Origin: RGIG3994 sp045589735
Lineage (GTDB): Bacteria > Bacillota > Clostridia > Oscillospirales > CAG-272
DNA length: 6,528 nt
NCBI GenBank assembly: GCA_045589735.1
Contig: JAZNPQ010000075.1
Span: 1-6,528, forward strand
Reading direction: 5' to 3'
A program made the translations under genes and the position numbers. Of this stretch, positions 6,433 through 6,528 are shown in pieces. The number at the start of each line of letters is the position of its first letter. Positions within the stretch are counted from its first letter, which is position 1. The notes below the pieces were generated by a model. It saw only the letters and a program-made list of their open reading frames with translations, had not been told where the DNA came from and made no database searches.

Positions 6433-6528
6433 CTATCTGTCCTGTAACGGTATATATTGGATTCCTTCCTTTACGTTTATGTATGCAGGACGGATGATCT
6501 TACCCGCATTCTGTATTTCTTCCATACG
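6433..6528 (-). CDS. 3' end of an unidentified gene (C-terminal 31 residues)
   Basis: On the minus strand an open frame enters from the right edge and ends at TAG (6435-6433). It reads RMEEIQNAGKIIRPAYINVK followed by EGIQYIPLQDR. The balanced composition looks like real protein, and the stop lies 46 bp before the -35 of the next minus-strand promoter, as expected for the end of a gene. I cannot assign a family from 31 residues. It could also be chance, since an open frame of this length is not significant alone. No clear terminator hairpin follows it. Confidence 0.5.
   Translation of the reverse strand, partial: RMEEIQNAGKIIRPAYINVKEGIQYIPLQDR

Overview
The window looks like an ordinary chromosomal segment from an anaerobic, low-to-mid GC Firmicute, most likely an uncultured or gut-type member of the Clostridia. 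The case rests on four things: a classical rubredoxin, a Firmicutes-type CofE-like ligase next to a UPF0371 (DUF1846) protein, a SpoVB-like flippase of typical length, and AGGAGG-type ribosome sites with heavy use of ATA isoleucine codons. Genus and species cannot be read from the sequence. I see no rRNA, tRNA, CRISPR array, insertion sequence or phage gene.

Positions 1-3275 (plus strand) hold a tight run of three genes: the 3' part of a coenzyme F420-0:L-glutamate ligase-like gene that enters from the left edge, a complete UPF0371/DUF1846 gene after 14 bp, and radC after 17 bp. The run ends at a perfect 34-bp palindrome that can terminate transcription from both sides. Two of the three proteins have no settled function, and no other F420 gene is visible, so the role of the ligase is the main biological question here.

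Positions 3279-4217 (minus strand) hold a 57-residue rubredoxin gene and, upstream of it, a cytidylate-kinase-like gene. Each has its own near-consensus promoter. The rubredoxin gene converges on radC and shares the palindromic terminator.

Positions 4295-5848 (plus strand) hold a 517-residue multi-spanning flippase of the MOP superfamily (SpoVB/PST type), divergent from the kinase gene across 140 bp. Positions 5902-6386 (minus strand) hold a small single-pass membrane protein of unknown family with its own strong promoter. The last 96 bases are read as the 3' end of a minus-strand gene whose identity cannot be told.

A recurring theme is regulatory. All three minus-strand promoters have a 17-bp spacer and the same extended -10, TGTTATAAT. 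Their predicted transcription starts also help choose between alternative start codons in two genes. I found no convincing new multi-gene system. The most open items are the CofE-like/UPF0371 pair and the orphan membrane protein.
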